A stretch of 64,000 bases of DNA, taken from the NCBI GenBank assembly GCA_039707465.1, contig CM077649.1:14217501-14281500 (forward strand), given 5' to 3'. The notes below the pieces were generated by a model. That model searched no databases. It worked only from the letters and a program-made list of their open reading frames with translations, and was not told the DNA's origin. Made by a program: the position numbers and the translations under genes. Shown one piece after another: positions 48,501-55,639 of this stretch (within the stretch, counting starts at the first letter, position 1; each line of letters opens with the position of its first letter). Source of the DNA: Rhabdophis nuchalis. Its lineage: Eukaryota; Chordata; Lepidosauria; Squamata; Natricidae.

Positions 48501-49022
48501 TCGCTCATCCTCAGCGCGCGCTTCCAATCCTGGGATTTGCTCAGCTGTGCGCTTTCCCCCCGCGGGCTCCTCTCCTTCGGAGGCGTCTTCTGAGGCGGTC
48601 GGGCTTGCCCTCGACTCTCCCGCCGGCTGCGGAGGCTCCTCGGGGGCAGGAGGAGCCTGGGCCCCGGGGTTCCCCTCGGGTTTTTCCTCGGGGCTTCCCG
48701 CGCGAGCGGTTCCTTGGGCGCTCGGGCTGCCTGCTGGTCCCGCTTGCTCTGCAGGTGGCCCCGCTAAACTCTCCTCATCCTCCTCTTCCTCCTCCTCCTC
48801 GGTCTTTGGGGTCGTCTCTCCGCTGCTGTGGCTCGGCGGGCTCCCACCTTCTTCCTCCCGGGCTTCCTTCAGAGGGTCGCCCTCCTCGGGGGCGCAGGCG
48901 GGGCGCTCCTTCGCCTCCTCGTCTTCGCCGGAGTCCGGCGGCGCTCCCTCTTCGCCCGCGCCTTTCTCGAACGCTTCTTCGTGACCCTCGGCCGGAGCTG
49001 GCAGTCCGAGCGCCTCTGCCAT
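24967..49022 (-). CDS. CLIC6: Chloride intracellular channel protein 6
   Basis: CLIC proteins are GST-fold, glutaredoxin-like proteins that exist soluble and membrane-bound and are linked to chloride conductance. Join of complement 49022-47901, 31647-31538, 29112-28987, 28757-28651, 26203-26022, 25128-24967: 1809 bases, 602 aa. All junctions are GT-AG and in phase. Exon lengths 110/126/107/182 are those of the CLIC family. Residues 1-362 are a Glu/Pro/Gly/Ala-rich acidic extension, the CLIC6 hallmark. The CLIC module begins [13 protein letters not shown] has the redox cysteine at 385; [13 protein letters not shown] is the putative membrane segment. [20 protein letters not shown] is the all-alpha domain core. 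It ends DVAKRMK, as CLIC6 does. Human CLIC6 is about 100 residues longer, mostly in the extension. The gene looks intact and faces RCAN1 head to head. Confidence 0.96.
25443..25884. mobile_element. GC-rich hAT MITE in CLIC6 intron 5, TSD GTTTATAT
   Basis: Perfect TSD GTTTATAT (25435-25442, 25885-25892); CAGGGGTCCCCAACC ends. The interior resembles the copy at 104-606 in the opposite orientation. Confidence 0.92.
26022..26203 (-). CDS. CLIC6: CLIC6 exon 5
   Basis: 182 bases; acceptor AATTTTAG or ATCTAAAAT read in reverse, donor ATCAAG/GTTTGT. The His codon is split with exon 4. Encodes [17 protein letters not shown] through [14 protein letters not shown]. Confidence 0.95.
26665..26985 (+). 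mobile_element. CR1 LINE 3' fragment in CLIC6 intron 4
   Basis: Plus-strand CR1 C-terminus ([18 protein letters not shown], frameshifted), the GGTTGGACTAGAAGACC tail and (TATTG)n. Confidence 0.85.
27524..28359. mobile_element. Outer hAT element, holds another element
   Basis: CAGGGGACTCAAACTC...GAATGAGACCTCTG with flanks CTCTAGTT (27516-27523) and CTCCAGTT (28360-28367). Its interior is interrupted at 27594-28227. A 22-bp ATATGAAAGTATAATATTAT-type palindrome lies at 28258-28290. Confidence 0.75.
27594..28227. mobile_element. Inner CpG-rich MITE, TSD CGCATAAG
   Basis: Ends TAAGGTGACCAGA / TCTGGTCACCTTA with perfect TSD CGCATAAG (27586-27593, 28228-28235). The GC-rich interior holds repeated CGCCCTCTGCGCAGGCGCA units. 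A partial relative is at 37818-38228. Confidence 0.88.
28651..28757 (-). CDS. CLIC6: CLIC6 exon 4
   Basis: 107 bases; acceptor CAG, donor GAAC/GTAAGT. Encodes [17 protein letters not shown] and [18 protein letters not shown]. Confidence 0.95.
28987..29112 (-). CDS. CLIC6: CLIC6 exon 3
   Basis: 126 bases; acceptor TTGTATAG, donor CAAG/GTACAG. Encodes [19 protein letters not shown] and [17 protein letters not shown]; the APGTNPPF stretch carries the cis-proline of the thioredoxin-like fold. Confidence 0.96.
29562..29994 (-). mobile_element. L2-clade LINE 3' fragment in CLIC6 intron 2
   Basis: Minus strand: [21 protein letters not shown] and the GGGACTCGGGGCGGTGCAC tail with an (ATTT)n end. 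Confidence 0.88.
30375..30853 (+). mobile_element. L2-clade LINE 3' fragment in CLIC6 intron 2
   Basis: Plus strand: [19 protein letters not shown] and [18 protein letters not shown], the GCCGCCCTGGGTCC...GAAGGGCGG tail, then (AAAAT)n. Confidence 0.9.
31292..31426. mobile_element. Palindromic hAT MITE, TSD ACCTAAGT
   Basis: CAGGGATGTCCAAACTTGGG...CCCAAGTTTGGACATCCCTG, perfect TSD ACCTAAGT. It sits about 110 bases past the CLIC6 exon 2 donor, within intron 2. Confidence 0.93.
31538..31647 (-). CDS. CLIC6: CLIC6 exon 2
   Basis: 110 bases; acceptor GCCATAG, donor AACG/GTGAGT. Encodes [18 protein letters not shown] and [18 protein letters not shown]: the glutaredoxin-like CPFS site and the putative transmembrane helix. 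Confidence 0.96.
32250..32750 (-). mobile_element. Solo LTR in CLIC6 intron 1, TSD GATAT
   Basis: TGTTAGCAAC...GTCTTAACA (TGTTA/TAACA ends) with perfect 5-bp GATAT duplications (32245-32249, 32751-32755). Minus-strand reading has a CTATATAATC TATA box near 32620, so the LTR is probably transcribed in the CLIC6 direction. No internal region remains. Confidence 0.75.
32800..33580. other. CLIC6 intron 1; no element recognised
   Basis: AT-rich sequence with no exon, element end or RNA gene that I can support. Confidence 0.45.
33586..33616. repeat. (GGTT)n microsatellite
   Basis: About seven GGTT units. Confidence 0.9.
33664..33724. repeat. (GGGA)n microsatellite
   Basis: About fifteen GGGA units. 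G-rich, so potentially quadruplex-forming; the reverse open frames are artefacts. Confidence 0.95.
33945..34500 (+). mobile_element. L1 ORF1-only insertion (HAL1-like layout)
   Basis: The 556-base insert is bounded by identical 15-bp duplications AAATATCAGAATTTC (33930-33944, 34501-34515) and ends in an A-rich tail after CCAATAAAACTTTGAC. It encodes the C-terminal domain of an L1 ORF1 protein ([19 protein letters not shown], then [18 protein letters not shown] and NEAEAFIKK) up to a stop at 34316-34318. Only about 180 bases of 3' sequence separate this stop from the tail, so no ORF2 is present. The layout equals a 5'-truncated HAL1-type (ORF1-only) element; an internal deletion of a normal L1 before retrotransposition would look the same. 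Confidence 0.75.
34734..35102. mobile_element. Tigger/pogo-like MITE
   Basis: TACAGGTAGTCCTCAACTTG on the left and TACGTTGAGGACCTCCTGTG on the right form inverted ends beside a TA-type target. The element is non-coding. A second copy is at 46051-46515. Confidence 0.6.
35385..35660 (+). pseudogene. Cordon-bleu-like KKRRAP fragment, probable retropseudogene
   Basis: The open frame from 35390 holds two KKRRAP motifs, [17 protein letters not shown] and [18 protein letters not shown], about 45 residues apart. Lys-Lys-Arg-Arg-Ala-Pro repeats in a proline-rich setting are the signature of the Cobl/Cobll1 family (KRAP motifs). No intron interrupts them and I see no clean acceptor or donor around them; after about 35660 the frame turns non-specific. 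It lies inside CLIC6 intron 1 on the opposite strand. Most likely a piece of a processed copy; a chance low-complexity match is possible. Confidence 0.4.
35900..36990. other. CLIC6 intron 1; no element recognised
   Basis: AT-rich, with no supported gene or repeat ends. Confidence 0.45.
37004..37138. mobile_element. Palindromic hAT MITE, TSD GTCTAAGG
   Basis: Perfect TSD GTCTAAGG (36996-37003, 37139-37146) and a near-perfect 135-base palindrome. Confidence 0.95.
37279..37331. repeat. (GT)n microsatellite
   Basis: GT units with a few C and TT interruptions. Confidence 0.9.
37340..37545 (-). mobile_element. Sauria-type SINE with BovB-like tail
   Basis: It has the squamate SINE consensus pieces CCTTGGCAAGATTTTGGAAA and TGGTTTGCCATTGC (shared with the BovB 3' end), then GAAAGTGACTGG, TTAGAACTCACCACCTTCCA and GTTTCTAGCCTGGTGCC. 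A second copy is at 43880-44110. Orientation is inferred from the BovB-tail side. Confidence 0.65.
37766..38228. mobile_element. Chimeric MITE: palindromic left half fused to CpG-rich right part
   Basis: 37766-37817 is the left arm of the palindromic family (CAGGGATTCCCAAACTTGG to CTTCAACTCCCAGAG). From there to 38228 it is CpG-rich and ends GACGTCTGGTCACCTTA, the right end of the 27594 family. The right arm of the first and the left end of the second are missing. Confidence 0.65.
38240..39020. other. CLIC6 intron 1; no element recognised
   Basis: No supported exon, RNA or repeat ends. Confidence 0.45.
39032..39383. mobile_element. Palindromic MITE with tandemly amplified right half
   Basis: A full copy (39032-39166) is followed by two further 108-base units starting at 39167 and 39275. 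Each unit is GTTTAGACCACAATTCTATA, more AT-rich DNA, and the MITE right arm. GTATAAAC (39024-39031) and GTATAAAG (39384-39391) flank the whole array, so the original target duplication encloses all of it. Confidence 0.85.
39739..40024. mobile_element. MITE interrupted by an L2 fragment
   Basis: CAGGGGTTCCCAAACTTG (39739) pairs with CCAAGTTTGAGAACCCC (about 40024). A minus-strand L2 tail (39757-39960; GACCCAGGGCGGCACAC and A-rich sequence) lies between the arms. Confidence 0.7.
40030..40740. other. CLIC6 intron 1; no element recognised
   Basis: AT-rich, nothing supported. Confidence 0.45.
40747..41345 (-). mobile_element. CR1 LINE 3' fragment
   Basis: Minus-strand CR1 C-terminus and 3' end (GAAGGCACCTTGAAGGTC...TTCTTGTCCAACCTCATGCCC), broken by frameshifts. 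Confidence 0.85.
41418..41789. mobile_element. hAT MITE, CAGCGATGGCGAACC ends, TSD TTATATGC
   Basis: Perfect TSD TTATATGC (41410-41417, 41790-41797). Right end GGTTAGCCATCACTG. Same family as 58139-58497. Confidence 0.92.
41840..43135. mobile_element. 1.3-kb hAT element with CT-rich tract, TSD ATGTAGAT
   Basis: Perfect TSD ATGTAGAT (41832-41839, 43136-43143). Ends CAGTGGTGTCCAAAC / GGACTTTGGACATGCCTG. The first 220 bases contain AGAGAGCCATATTGGATGAA, then a roughly 640-base pyrimidine tract, then a GC-rich part with a ~100-base imperfect inverted repeat (42780-42960). The ORFs over the tract are artefacts. Confidence 0.9.
42062..42700. repeat. Long (CT)n/(CTTT)n pyrimidine tract
   Basis: About 640 bases of almost pure C/T on the + strand inside the hAT element at 41840. 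Confidence 0.97.
43349..43483. mobile_element. Palindromic hAT MITE, TSD TTCTAAAG
   Basis: Flanks TTCTAAAG / TTCCAAAG; full palindrome. Confidence 0.92.
43880..44110 (-). mobile_element. Sauria-type SINE
   Basis: GGTGATTACCTGGACAAATC, GTGGTTTGCCATTATCTC, GACTGGCCCAAGGTCAACCA, GGACTAGAACTCACAGTCTC and the AACACAACTGGCTCT end match the squamate SINE consensus shared with 37340-37545. Confidence 0.7.
44115..44960. other. CLIC6 intron 1; no element recognised
   Basis: AT-rich; no exon or repeat ends seen. Confidence 0.45.
44965..45375 (-). mobile_element. L2-clade LINE, endonuclease-region fragment
   Basis: It parallels the full L2 at about 10500-10870: TGAGTGGTCTGTCCATGACA, CCCCAACTCCAGATCATTTT and TGAATCAGGTCATCAATAAA. 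An internal (not 3') piece of L2, so it probably came from deletion of a larger copy. Confidence 0.75.
45440..45976. mobile_element. hAT element split by a palindromic MITE
   Basis: AGAGGGGTGGGCTTCAAAATT at the left and AGCCCACCCCTG at the right are the CAGGGGTGGG-type ends; the MITE at 45816 sits inside. Confidence 0.65.
45816..45950. mobile_element. Palindromic hAT MITE, TSD CCCCAAAC
   Basis: Perfect TSD CCCCAAAC (45808-45815, 45951-45958). CAGGGGTCTGCAAAGTCGGC subtype, shared with 54946 and 62735. Confidence 0.95.
46051..46515. mobile_element. Tigger/pogo-like MITE holding an L2 tail fragment
   Basis: TACGGTAGCCCTCAATTTAG at the left, TTGTAAGTTGAAGACTAACT at the right. A minus-strand L2 tail with (ATT)n-type end is inserted at 46199-46287 (GGGACTCGGGGCGGTGCAC). 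Confidence 0.6.
46520..47490. other. CLIC6 intron 1; no element recognised
   Basis: AT-rich, non-repetitive in appearance. Confidence 0.45.
47495..47592. mobile_element. Right-half fragment of a palindromic MITE
   Basis: GCTGGCTGGAGAATTCTGGG through TTGCCAAGTTTGGGAACCTC, with an AAGTCTTAAAGTTGCC unit duplicated in tandem. Left arm absent. Confidence 0.75.
47901..49022 (-). CDS. CLIC6: CLIC6 exon 1, acidic N-terminal extension
   Basis: 374 codons from ATG at 49022 in TCAGCCATGG to the donor AAA/GTAAGG. An in-frame upstream ATG at 49115 has a poor context and leads through a proline run encoded by a C tract, so I chose 49022. The product starts [18 protein letters not shown], is packed with Glu, Pro, Gly and Ser, and has several pure Glu runs. 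It ends [14 protein letters not shown], where the conserved CLIC domain begins. Confidence 0.93.
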
Positions 49023-49330
49023 GGCTGACCTCCTCGGGGGGGGGGGGGGGGAAAGGACTGGCAGGTGGCAGGTTTTTGCCCCCTCGCTTGCTGAAGAGCG
49101 CCGAAGCTCTCGCAATGGCGACTCTGTCCTCGCCGCGCTCCGTGTGGGGATTAAAGACTAAGACTTGCCCAGCCCCGAGGGTCACATTCTTCACTCTCCG
49201 CTAGGTAGCCTTGCCCGAGGGGTGCGCGCATGCTCAAAAGCAACCGTCCTCACCTTTGCCTTTCCCAGGGCACTGAGGAGGAGGGGGGGAGGGAGGGAGA
49301 GACTATACAAAGGGAAAGGAGCGAAGCGGG
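48480..49330. promoter_or_regulatory. CpG island over CLIC6 exon 1 and promoter
   Basis: GC- and CpG-rich compared with the surrounding AT-rich DNA; covers the start codon and about 300 bases upstream. A 14-base G run on the + strand (C on the coding strand) lies just upstream of the ATG at 49037-49050. No TATA box is evident. Confidence 0.7.
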
Positions 49331-49479
49331 AGGGCAAACCTTTATTCCCAAACTTCTTAGCTAAGATGGCCCCCTTTTTTTCCCCTCCCCAAGGACTGTT
49401 TAGGACTCTTTCCTGATTTTCCGTTTCTTATCTTGTTTTGGCAACTGTAACGATAGAGGTAGAGACAATCCCCGTAGGC

Positions 49480-49629
49480 CAGGGGTGTCCAAACTTGGGA
49501 ACTTTAAGACTTGTGGACTTCAACTCCCAGAATTCCCCAGCCAGCTATGCTATGCTATGCTATGCTGGCAGGGGAATTCTGGGAGATGTAGTCCACAAGT
49601 CTTAAAGTTCCCAAGTTTGGACATCCCTG
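49480..49629. mobile_element. Palindromic hAT MITE with (ATGCT)n in the loop, TSD CCGTAGGC
   Basis: Perfect TSD CCGTAGGC (49472-49479, 49630-49637). The central GCCAGCTATGCTGGC loop has expanded to four ATGCT units. Confidence 0.95.
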
Positions 49630-49752
49630 CCGTAGGCTGTTATAAAATGTTTTTTTTGGGAGGGGAGGGGCAATTGGTATGAAATGGGCTTGAATAGGTT
49701 TGAGTTGCCTTGTCCCTCTCTGGATTCAGGGTCTCTGCACCTTCATCGACAC

Positions 49753-50012
49753 CAGTGTTTCTCAACCTTGACAACTTGAAGATGTCCGGACTTCAACTCC
49801 CAGAATTCCACAGCCAGCGAATGCTGGCTGGGGAATTCTGGGAGTTGAAGTCCGGACATCTTCAAGTTGCCAAGGTTGAGAAACACTGGCTGAGGAATTC
49901 TGGGAGTTGAAGTCCGGACATCTTCAAATTGCCAAGGTTGAGAAACACTGGCTGAGGAATTCTGGGAGTTGAAGTCCGGACATCTTCAAGTTGCCAAGGT
50001 TGAGAAACACTG
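49753..50012. mobile_element. MITE with triplicated right arm
   Basis: CAGTGTTTCTCAACCTTG start. The right half, AATTCTGGGAGTTGAAGTCC through GAGAAACACTGGCTGAGG, occurs as 62-base units starting at 49834, 49896 and 49958. Related to 61410-61545. Confidence 0.9.
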
Positions 50013-50014
50013 AT

Positions 50015-50585
50015 CTACGTAGATATTGAAGGCACACTGAAAGAGATGCTTTCTGATGTGCCATAAACACATGGTGCTCAATGCACATTTACAGCATATA
50101 GATTGCTACTTACAAACTTGGAAACTATTGGCAGGGATGGGGAATAGATTTGGTATTGCTTTTTTTTTTAAAGAATAGTATGACAGAATGTGAATGTAAA
50201 GTTGGAGTAGTGTTAATACACTTATTTCACTTTAAAAAAAAGTCCTAATCCAAAGAGAAAAACTGCCCCTGTCTCTCTGATAATATCACTGCTACTCACG
50301 CCTAAAAGCAGTGGCAATAAAATGAAATGAAACTTTACACTCTAAACTTAAAACCTCTGTACAGGAAGTGTGTGTATATAAAACTCCAATTTTTCCATCT
50401 GGAATTCTTGAACTGCCTGTGATGTATAGATAGGGCTGGCTAAGGATAAAGTTAGAATGGCTTCATCAGCAATGCAGATCCATCCATTTCAGTTTGTCAG
50501 AAATGGTTTCCTCTCCAGGTTCATATTTACCGGCTAAGTGCCTCGACATAACCCCACCATCACTTCACAGGTGGACTACTATAAT
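50015..50585. other. No gene seen
   Basis: Intergenic, no supported feature. Confidence 0.45.
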
Positions 50586-50596
50586 ATGCCCTACTT

Positions 50597-50731
50597 CAGG
50601 GGTGTCCAAACTTGGGAACTTTAAGAGTTGCGGACTTCAACTCCCAGAATTCCCCAGCCAGCATGGCTGGCTGGGGAATTTTGGGAGTTGAAGTCCGCAA
50701 CTCTTAAAGTTCCCAAGTTTGGACATCCCTG
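50597..50731. mobile_element. Palindromic hAT MITE, TSD CCCTACTT
   Basis: Perfect TSD CCCTACTT (50589-50596, 50732-50739). Confidence 0.95.
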
Positions 50732-50739
50732 CCCTACTT

Positions 50740-51905
50740 GAAGACCTTTGGAAGCTGCAATTGATGACAATTGCTGTGTCCAATCTAAACTGAGGCAACT
50801 CACTGTTTCATAGAGCAGCAATTGTGCTGGTTTGTACCAGGTGCAATTCAAAGGGCTGATAGTAATGTACCTTTAAAGTCCTACATGGTTTGCCATCTGG
50901 CTATATCTGATACTGCCTAATTCAAAGAGAACCAGACCAGCAAGTTGTGCTGTAGCAACTGTTTGCTTAGTGTCTCCACTTAGTGTGGAATGCCAGCTCC
51001 CTAGACTTAAGATCCATGCCCTGGAATCAGGTACTGAAGCCCTGATTCTTTCAAAGAGTGTTTGGGAAGTGAGGTGTGAGTGGGTAAAGTTAATAGGGAA
51101 TATACAATGAATTTTGCAATATTTTCTTATGATTTATAGTTCTCTGGTTTTATTATTATAATTATTATTTCATTATATTAGTATGTCTTAAATGTCATTA
51201 TGTATTAAACATATTTTACACATTAAATATGTATTAAATTATTCATAGTAATACTATATAATTAATACTGTATGATTATTGTTTTATTGTGTATTAAGTT
51301 ATTACAAGTCACTTGATACTAAAGCAGTACAAAAGATATTTAATAAATGAACAAACAAACAGAATTATACTGAGCCTCTGTGAGTTTAACTACAAAGAAA
51401 AACAGCTGGAGTCTCCAAACGCTAAATTAAAACTCAGCACAGCCGATGATTGCATAGCATATAAATTACATAGCAGGAGACTGAATTTAGGATGTGGGGA
51501 TTTACTGGCAATCTCTCTTATTCATTGCTTTCAGGATAGCCCTAGAAATATTCACAGAAGAGAGATGTGCCATGATTTAATTATATAACAAATCACTGGG
51601 TGCAGAAGGAATCTGGCTTAACTCCTATTGTCATGTTTGTTTAAAGGGAAAAAAAGATTTCTCACTGAAACCTTGGGTAGACACTGTCAATCAAAGTACA
51701 AAAGATTGGACTACAAGGACAAATACAATTGCACACAATTGCATTATTATGGCAGAATCTTTTGTGGCTAATAATGCTTTATATAGTGCATTGTTAACTA
51801 CAGATGTGGCTGTGGCAATACAGAATATCATTCCCCAAAACATTCCTTCACACATCCCATCTAACAAGGGACCACTGGATTATTTGAAAGTGCAAAACAA
51901 TATTA
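50740..51905. other. No gene seen; AT-rich
   Basis: No LINE motif, terminal repeat or exon recognised. Confidence 0.45.
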
Positions 51906-51913
51906 GAGCACAT

Positions 51914-52070
51914 CAGTGGTGGGTTTCTGCAGGCTCGCACCTACTCGCAAGAACCGGATGGTGAAATTTAGAGAGCCGGTGAGAGGGGGTTCCACCGGCG
52001 GACCCAGAAGTAAGTCTACCGGTAACCCAATGGGAAGGGAAGGAAAGGAAGGCAGAAAGTAAGTAAGTAA

Positions 52071-52144
<74 letters not shown>

Positions 52145-52320
52145 ATTTATCATCACAATTGAGCCCAAAATTTTGGTTGCTAAGCAAGAGCGTTGTTAAA
52201 TGAGTTTCACCACATTTTACAAGTTGGCCACTCTCACCCTGTCACAGGACTGCCAAGCCACGCCCACAAAATAGGCCACACCTACAGAGTAGGTTCTAAA
52301 AAAATTGAAACCCACCATTG
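51914..52320. mobile_element. hAT MITE with (AAAG)n array, TSD GAGCACAT
   Basis: Flanks GAGCACAT / GAACACAT. Ends CAGTGGTGGGTTTCTGC / GAAACCCACCATTG. The (AAAG)n array (about 52073-52145) is next to AATTTATCATCACAATTGAG. Same family as 19691-20042, inverted. Confidence 0.9.
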
Positions 52321-52324
52321 GAAC

Positions 52325-53125
52325 ACATGATATGGATTCCCACTGAATGATTGATAACCTTGTTACTTGTTTATTACCATAGTGGCTAGTATAAGATTGT
52401 AGGATAATTAACTGACTTTCATTCTGTCATGTAAACATTACAGAAGAGCCATTGTGAATAACAGAGAGAATAACATATAGAAGAAAATTTGAAAGGTTCT
52501 AATGTTGAGGTGATTGCCTACAAGTAGTTGCAATGGTGCTGATACAAAATTCTGATAAATTCTTATAATTCTTATATTATTCAAATTACTTAACTCATAT
52601 ATAAACTACAACAAAGCCCATATTTTCTGAAAAATGAGAAGGCCACAATTAATAATTAAGTACTGGTAGGTTACCAACGAAAGACAGAATTTCAAGGACA
52701 GACACATACAATCTTAAATAGATTAGCAGTATTTGCTTATGAATGTTCAGGGGGGTTTCGTGAAACAATAGATTAGCTTTACAAATAATTGCTAGAGTCA
52801 GGCAAAGTGTTGTTTGAAAGTGGTTTAAAAATTACCTTTGCAACAAGTGAAAGAATGTAGGACATAGATGAAGACATGGGCTTTTCAGCAAAGGTCAATA
52901 ACTAACTTTTGAGAGGTTATTTTGGTCTTATAACATGTGGTGAACAAGCTATAATATTACCAAGTAAACCCCTCTTTAAAAAATAATAATATAGAAACTC
53001 ATTCTGAAAACTACAAAGTGCTTAACATTAAACAAGCCCAATTTTTATATAAATATGAGATGTACTTGAAATATGGATCTAAGAAGTAGAATAGAAAATG
53101 ATCCATATTTTAAACAGGAGTCTTT
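52325..53125. other. No gene seen; AT-rich
   Basis: Nothing supported. Confidence 0.45.
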
Positions 53126-53129
53126 GCAG

Positions 53130-53419
53130 CAGAGGTGATATTCAGCAGGTTCTGACCAGTTCTGGAGACCCGGTAGTGGAAATTTTGAGTAATTCAGAGA
53201 ATAGGTAGATACCACCTCTAACTGGCCCCACCCCCATCTATTCTCTGTGTCCTGAGTCCCAGCTGATTGGGAGGAAATGAGGATTTTGCAGTAACCTTCC
53301 CCTGCAGTGGGGAGAGAACAGAAATTTAACAATATCCTTCCCCTGCCATGCCCACCAGGCCACGCCCACCAAGCCACGCCCACAGAATCGGTAGTAAAAA
53401 AATTTGAATCCCACCACTA
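53130..53419. mobile_element. hAT MITE, TSD CTTTGCAG
   Basis: Perfect TSD CTTTGCAG (53122-53129, 53420-53427); ends CAGAGGTGATATTCAGC / GAATCCCACCACTA. Confidence 0.9.
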
Positions 53420-53556
53420 CTTTGCAGGTTTGATTAAGACACTTATATTGAAGAGAGCATGGAAAGGTTAAGGCTGAAGTGCAAGTCTTCTAGCATTACC
53501 ATTACTATTAAGGACTTGTATGTAATTATTCACACAGAGGGGTATATGTGGTAGAG

Positions 53557-53677
53557 CAGGGGTCTCCAACCTCTGCAACTTTAAGTCTGAAGGACTGCAG
53601 CTGAAGGCAAAGCTGGCTGGAGAAGTCTGGGAGCTGAAGTCCTTCAGACTTAAAGTTGCAAAGGTTGGAGACCCCTG
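53557..53677. mobile_element. Palindromic hAT MITE, loop shortened, TSD TGGTAGAG
   Basis: Perfect TSD TGGTAGAG; about 14 bases of the left arm near the centre are deleted (121 bases against 135). Confidence 0.95.
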
Positions 53678-54034
53678 TGGTAGAGGACATTTTGTTTAGG
53701 CAGAAGGTTAGGAGTATTGTTTTCACAGAAATTCTTTAAAGATGTTCAGAAATAAAAAACTGCTTAGTCCTTTTGCCACCAGGCAAACTTGCCAATAAGG
53801 TGAAGCAAAAGAGAAACCAACCAAATCAACAACAACCAAAAATCCCGAACAAAATTTTGAACAATTGGTTGTTATGTTTTATAGGTTATGTAATATTTTA
53901 AAAAATCAAGTCAGACTTGCTCATTAATTTTATATGCATTGAGACATAAACATTATTTAGATATGGAGCAAATAACACAGGATTTTCATAAATAGGTATG
54001 TTGGAACTGGTTAGGTTGGTGGTGTATTGTAGCC

Positions 54035-54600
54035 TGAAATCATGGAGAGTATAATTAATAATCCAATCAAAAGGAAATGGGAGATATGTAGAAAAGACGT
54101 GGAGACTCTGGAAAGAGTGCAGAGAAGAGCAACCAAGATGATTAGGGGACTGGAGGCTAAAACATATGAAGAACGGTTGCAGGAGCTGGGTATGTCTAGT
54201 TTGATGACGAGAAGGACCAGGGGAGACATGATAGCAGTGTTCCGATATCTCAGAGGGTGCCACAAAGAAGAGGGAGTCAAACTATTCTCCAAGGCACCTG
54301 GGGGCAGGACAAGAAGCAATGGGTGGAAACTAATCAAGGAGAGAAGCAACTTAGAACTAAGGAGAAATTTCCTGACAGTTAGAACAATTAACCTCTGGAA
54401 CAGCTTGCCTCCAGAAGTTGTGAATGCCCCAACCCTGGAAGTCTTTAAAAAGATGTTAGATAGCCATTTGTCTGAAATGGTATAAGGTTCCTGCCCACGC
54501 AGGGGGTTGGACTAGAAGACCTACAAGGTCCCTTCAAACTCTGCTATTGTATTGAATTGTATTGTATTGTATTGTATATATTGTATTGTATTGTATATCA
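54035..54600 (+). mobile_element. CR1 LINE, 3' end with long open ORF2 remnant
   Basis: 147 codons are open from 54042 and hold the CR1 C-terminal motifs: [61 protein letters not shown] and [20 protein letters not shown]. The 3' UTR ends in the CR1 tail (GGTTGGACTAGAAGACC) followed by (TATTG)n. It is the youngest-looking CR1 here but 5'-truncated. Confidence 0.92.
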
Positions 54601-54945
54601 AAAAGAGAGAGATTGAAAATAAGCTAAAAATGATCCCCATGAGATGAAAAAAGGACAAGGCTTTAAAAGACCTAGTGTAGAAATTCAATTTCAAACTGAG
54701 AAGCAAAAAGGAAACGAGGAAGGAAGGATTGATAACTAAAGAGCAAGTCAAACTCATAGTTTAAGACTATCAGGATAAAATGTGAAAAGCTAAACCTCAA
54801 AGTGAAATGAGGCTGATGAGATATAAAAAACATAATGAAGGATCTGCAGAAAGAAATGAATAAATAAGATGGTTTGTTGTGGAGGAAAGGTGGTGTTTGT
54901 TTAAAGAGAAGGAGTTTTGTGTCTTTCATTCCTCATAGACTAGGG

Positions 54946-55080
54946 CAGGGGTCTGCAAAGTCGGCTCTTTTAAGACTGGTGGACTTCAACTCCCAGAATT
55001 CCCCAGCCAGCTATGCTGGCTGGGGAACTCTGGGAGTTGAAGTCCACCAGTCTTAAAAGAGCCGACTTTGCAGACCCCTG
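54946..55080. mobile_element. Palindromic hAT MITE, CAGGGGTCTGCAAAG subtype
   Basis: Full palindrome; flanks ACTAGGG / GTAGGGG are an imperfect duplication. Confidence 0.9.
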
Positions 55081-55084
55081 GTAG

Positions 55085-55620
55085 GGGACAAAGTCTTCTG
55101 GCAGCCTGCTCATAACCATTGAGCACACTCCTAGAGTGGCCGCTGCTGGAAGAATCGAAAGCCGAGTTCCGGAGTTTGGAAGCCAGAGAAGAAGTTTTGC
55201 TTGGAGCTCGGCAGCGGCTGCAAGGAGAGCTGGCCCAGGGCATGGGGGGGCGGGGAGGCGTGCGAGCTGGGGGCAGAGCAGACACTCGCGCAACCCCACT
55301 TTCCAGCCGGGCAGAGCTCCATGCATAGACCTAGGGAGTATCCCAAATGTGCCAAGCTGTGGGAGCCCGGCAGCTCCCCCCCCTCCAGCCAGGCAGAAGG
55401 CCACTCCCCAACCTAGCGGTATCCCAAAGGTGCCAAGCAACATGAGTGCCTTCCTTTCGCCCCCACCCCTGGCTCCCACGGCTTGGCGCGTTCGGGATAC
55501 CGCTAAGTCAGTCAGCAGTGTTCTGCCTGGCCAGAGGGTAGGTTTGTCCAGGGAGCTTATTTTCAGGGGGGCTTATATTTTTGCCCACCTGAAAAATGTG
55601 GTAAGGCTTTAGTTTCAGGA
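55085..55620. other. GC-rich unclassified repeat-like stretch
   Basis: A GC-rich block ends with AGGGAGCTTATTTTCAGGGG and GGACATGTTGTATTTTAGGG, wording seen in repeat tails, but I found no matching left end. The four overlapping open frames have no recognisable domain. Confidence 0.4.
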
Positions 55621-55639
55621 CATGTTGTATTTTAGGGAA

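Noticed and set aside
48015..49204. Antisense open frames opposite CLIC6 exon 1
   Set aside because: Explained by the codon composition of the acidic exon; no splice or start context of their own.
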